Positions 5,849 through 6,645 of a DNA stretch of 6,645 bases are shown in pieces. Position numbers and translations under genes: made by a program. This DNA is from an uncultured Eubacteriales bacterium. GTDB lineage: Bacteria; Bacillota; Clostridia; UMGS1810. The first letter of the stretch is position 1; every line of letters starts with the position of its first letter. The stretch lies in the NCBI GenBank assembly GCA_900555295.1, contig USKN01000106.1, positions 1-6,645 on the forward strand, given 5' to 3'. The notes beneath the pieces were generated by a model. It did not search any database. It was not told the origin of the DNA and saw only the letters and a program-made list of their open reading frames with translations.

Positions 5849-5883
5849 TTATTTATTATAAAATACGAAAGGAACATTTTAAA

Positions 5884-6558
5884 ATGAAAATTGTACTTAA
5901 GAATATTGATAATTTACAATATGCCGTAAGATATCCCAATAATTTTAACGAAAACGAGAAATATCCCGTTATTTTGTTTTTACACGGCGCGGGCGGACGC
6001 GGTAACGATATAAATGTTGTACTTAACTACCCCTATTTTACAATCACCGAAAAGGATGAGGACTTTCCGTTTATTACATATGCGCCTTTATGCTCCGAAA
6101 ACACTTGGTTTGACCTTTTTGCGCAGTTAAAAAAATTGGTAATAACCATTACCAAAGATAAAAATACCGATATTGAAAGAATATACGGTATAGGCGCAAG
6201 TATGGGCGGATACGCAACGTGGCAGATTGCAATGAGTATGCCTGAATGTTTTGCGGCAATTGCGCCTATTTGCGGCGGCGGTATGTATTGGAATGCGGGA
6301 CGTCTTGTAAATGTTGCCGTATGGGCATTTCACGGCAAAAAAGATACAACGGTGTTACCCGTTGAATCGGAGCATATGGTAGAAAGGGTTAAAGCCTGCG
6401 GCGGCGAAGCGAACCTTACAATATATCCCGAAAATGACCACGATGCCTGGACGGATACATATTCCAATCCCGAAGTATATAAATGGTTTTTAAAACATAA
6501 AAACTCAAACAGCGCCCAAATACAGGATATGTACAAAGGCAGTGAATTATGGGGATAA
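5884..6558 (+). CDS. Alpha/beta hydrolase, esterase or predicted-peptidase type
   Basis: This 224-residue protein is an alpha/beta-hydrolase-fold serine hydrolase, probably cytosolic since no signal peptide is visible. FLHGAGGRG (32-40) is the oxyanion-hole loop after the first core strands. GASMGG (104-109) is the nucleophile elbow with S106. HGKKDTTV (150-157) carries the likely acid D154, and DHDAW (185-189) carries the likely catalytic H186. The wording SMGGYATW, then APICGGG, then FHGKKD resembles the phospholipase/carboxylesterase and predicted-peptidase (COG4099-like) group, often esterases acting on small or carbohydrate-linked esters. The substrate cannot be told from sequence. The ATG at 5884 follows GAAAGGA (5867-5873) by 10 nt, under a strong sigma-A promoter. 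It is divergent from cwlD and not obviously linked to sporulation. Its last codons overlap the start of a further reading frame at 6549. Confidence 0.85.
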   Translation: MKIVLKNIDNLQYAVRYPNNFNENEKYPVILFLHGAGGRGNDINVVLNYPYFTITEKDEDFPFITYAPLCSENTWFDLFAQLKKLVITITKDKNTDIERIYGIGASMGGYATWQIAMSMPECFAAIAPICGGGMYWNAGRLVNVAVWAFHGKKDTTVLPVESEHMVERVKACGGEANLTIYPENDHDAWTDTYSNPEVYKWFLKHKNSNSAQIQDMYKGSELWG

Positions 6559-6645
6559 AAAAATTAAAGAATATTAAAAATATTAACCATTGTAAAAAAC
6601 GCTGCAATATTTACGGGGATCCTCTGTGTAATACTGATCTGTATC
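6549..6645 (+). CDS. Start of a further gene, cut by the window edge; frame uncertain
   Basis: An ATG at 6549 overlaps the hydrolase stop by 10 nt and stays open to the window end, giving 32 codons that begin MGIKKLKNIKN and continue as a polar, cysteine-containing stretch. The adjacent frame, open from 6568 on, instead encodes a hydrophobic helix (NAAIFTGILCVILICI at 6598-6645) that looks like a signal or membrane anchor but has no ATG, GTG or TTG. Joining the two by skipping one base, for example in the A-run at 6576-6580, would give a basic N-terminus followed by a membrane helix. I cannot decide between a real frameshift, a sequence error and chance. No function can be assigned. Confidence 0.35.
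   Translation, partial: MGIKKLKNIKNINHCKKRCNIYGDPLCNTDLY

Noticed and set aside
5688..5883. Search for a CIRCE heat-shock operator upstream of cwlD-htpG
   Set aside because: No TTAGCACTC/GAGTGCTAA pair or close variant is present in the intergenic region.

Overview
The window is AT-rich and comes from an endospore-forming, low-GC Gram-positive bacterium, most likely an anaerobic Clostridia lineage. The evidence is two sporulation or germination genes (spoIIE and a cwlD-type cortex amidase), an HtpG chaperone whose wording looks clostridial, purine-rich Shine-Dalgarno sites (AAGGAG, GAAAGGA, GGAG) and a strong preference for A/T-ending codons. I cannot name the species.

Layout, right to left along the minus strand: cwlD (5678-4977) is followed after 14 nt by htpG (4962-3130). 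The two form a tight operon in which the cwlD stop codon lies inside the htpG ribosome binding site. A large nested inverted repeat (3122-3032) closes this operon and acts as its terminator. Next comes spoIIE (2936-615), whose -10 element is embedded in a 28-nt near-perfect palindrome. After a 102-nt gap lies a gene for a 96-residue tail-anchored membrane protein of unknown function (512-222). This small gene has a strong ribosome binding site and, upstream, an exact match to the sigma-G (late forespore) promoter consensus. A near-symmetrical hairpin terminator (189-145) follows it. Positions 1-144 hold no convincing gene.

On the plus strand, divergent from cwlD across about 200 nt, a very good sigma-A promoter (TTGAAA-N17-TATAAT with extended -10) drives an alpha/beta hydrolase (5884-6558). 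A further reading frame begins inside the end of the hydrolase gene (6549) and runs off the window. Its N-terminus looks ambiguous or frameshifted.

Functionally, SpoIIE activates sigma-F in the forespore by dephosphorylating SpoIIAA. CwlD-type amidases prepare cortex peptidoglycan for muramic-delta-lactam formation, needed later for germination. The small tail-anchored protein is plausibly a late forespore product. HtpG is a general chaperone that here may be co-expressed with cwlD, possibly during sporulation. The least described items are the sigma-G-like small membrane protein gene, the spoIIE promoter palindrome, the nested palindrome after htpG, and the chaperone-amidase operon. I see no mobile element with a transposase, no CRISPR array, no tRNA or rRNA, and no defence system.
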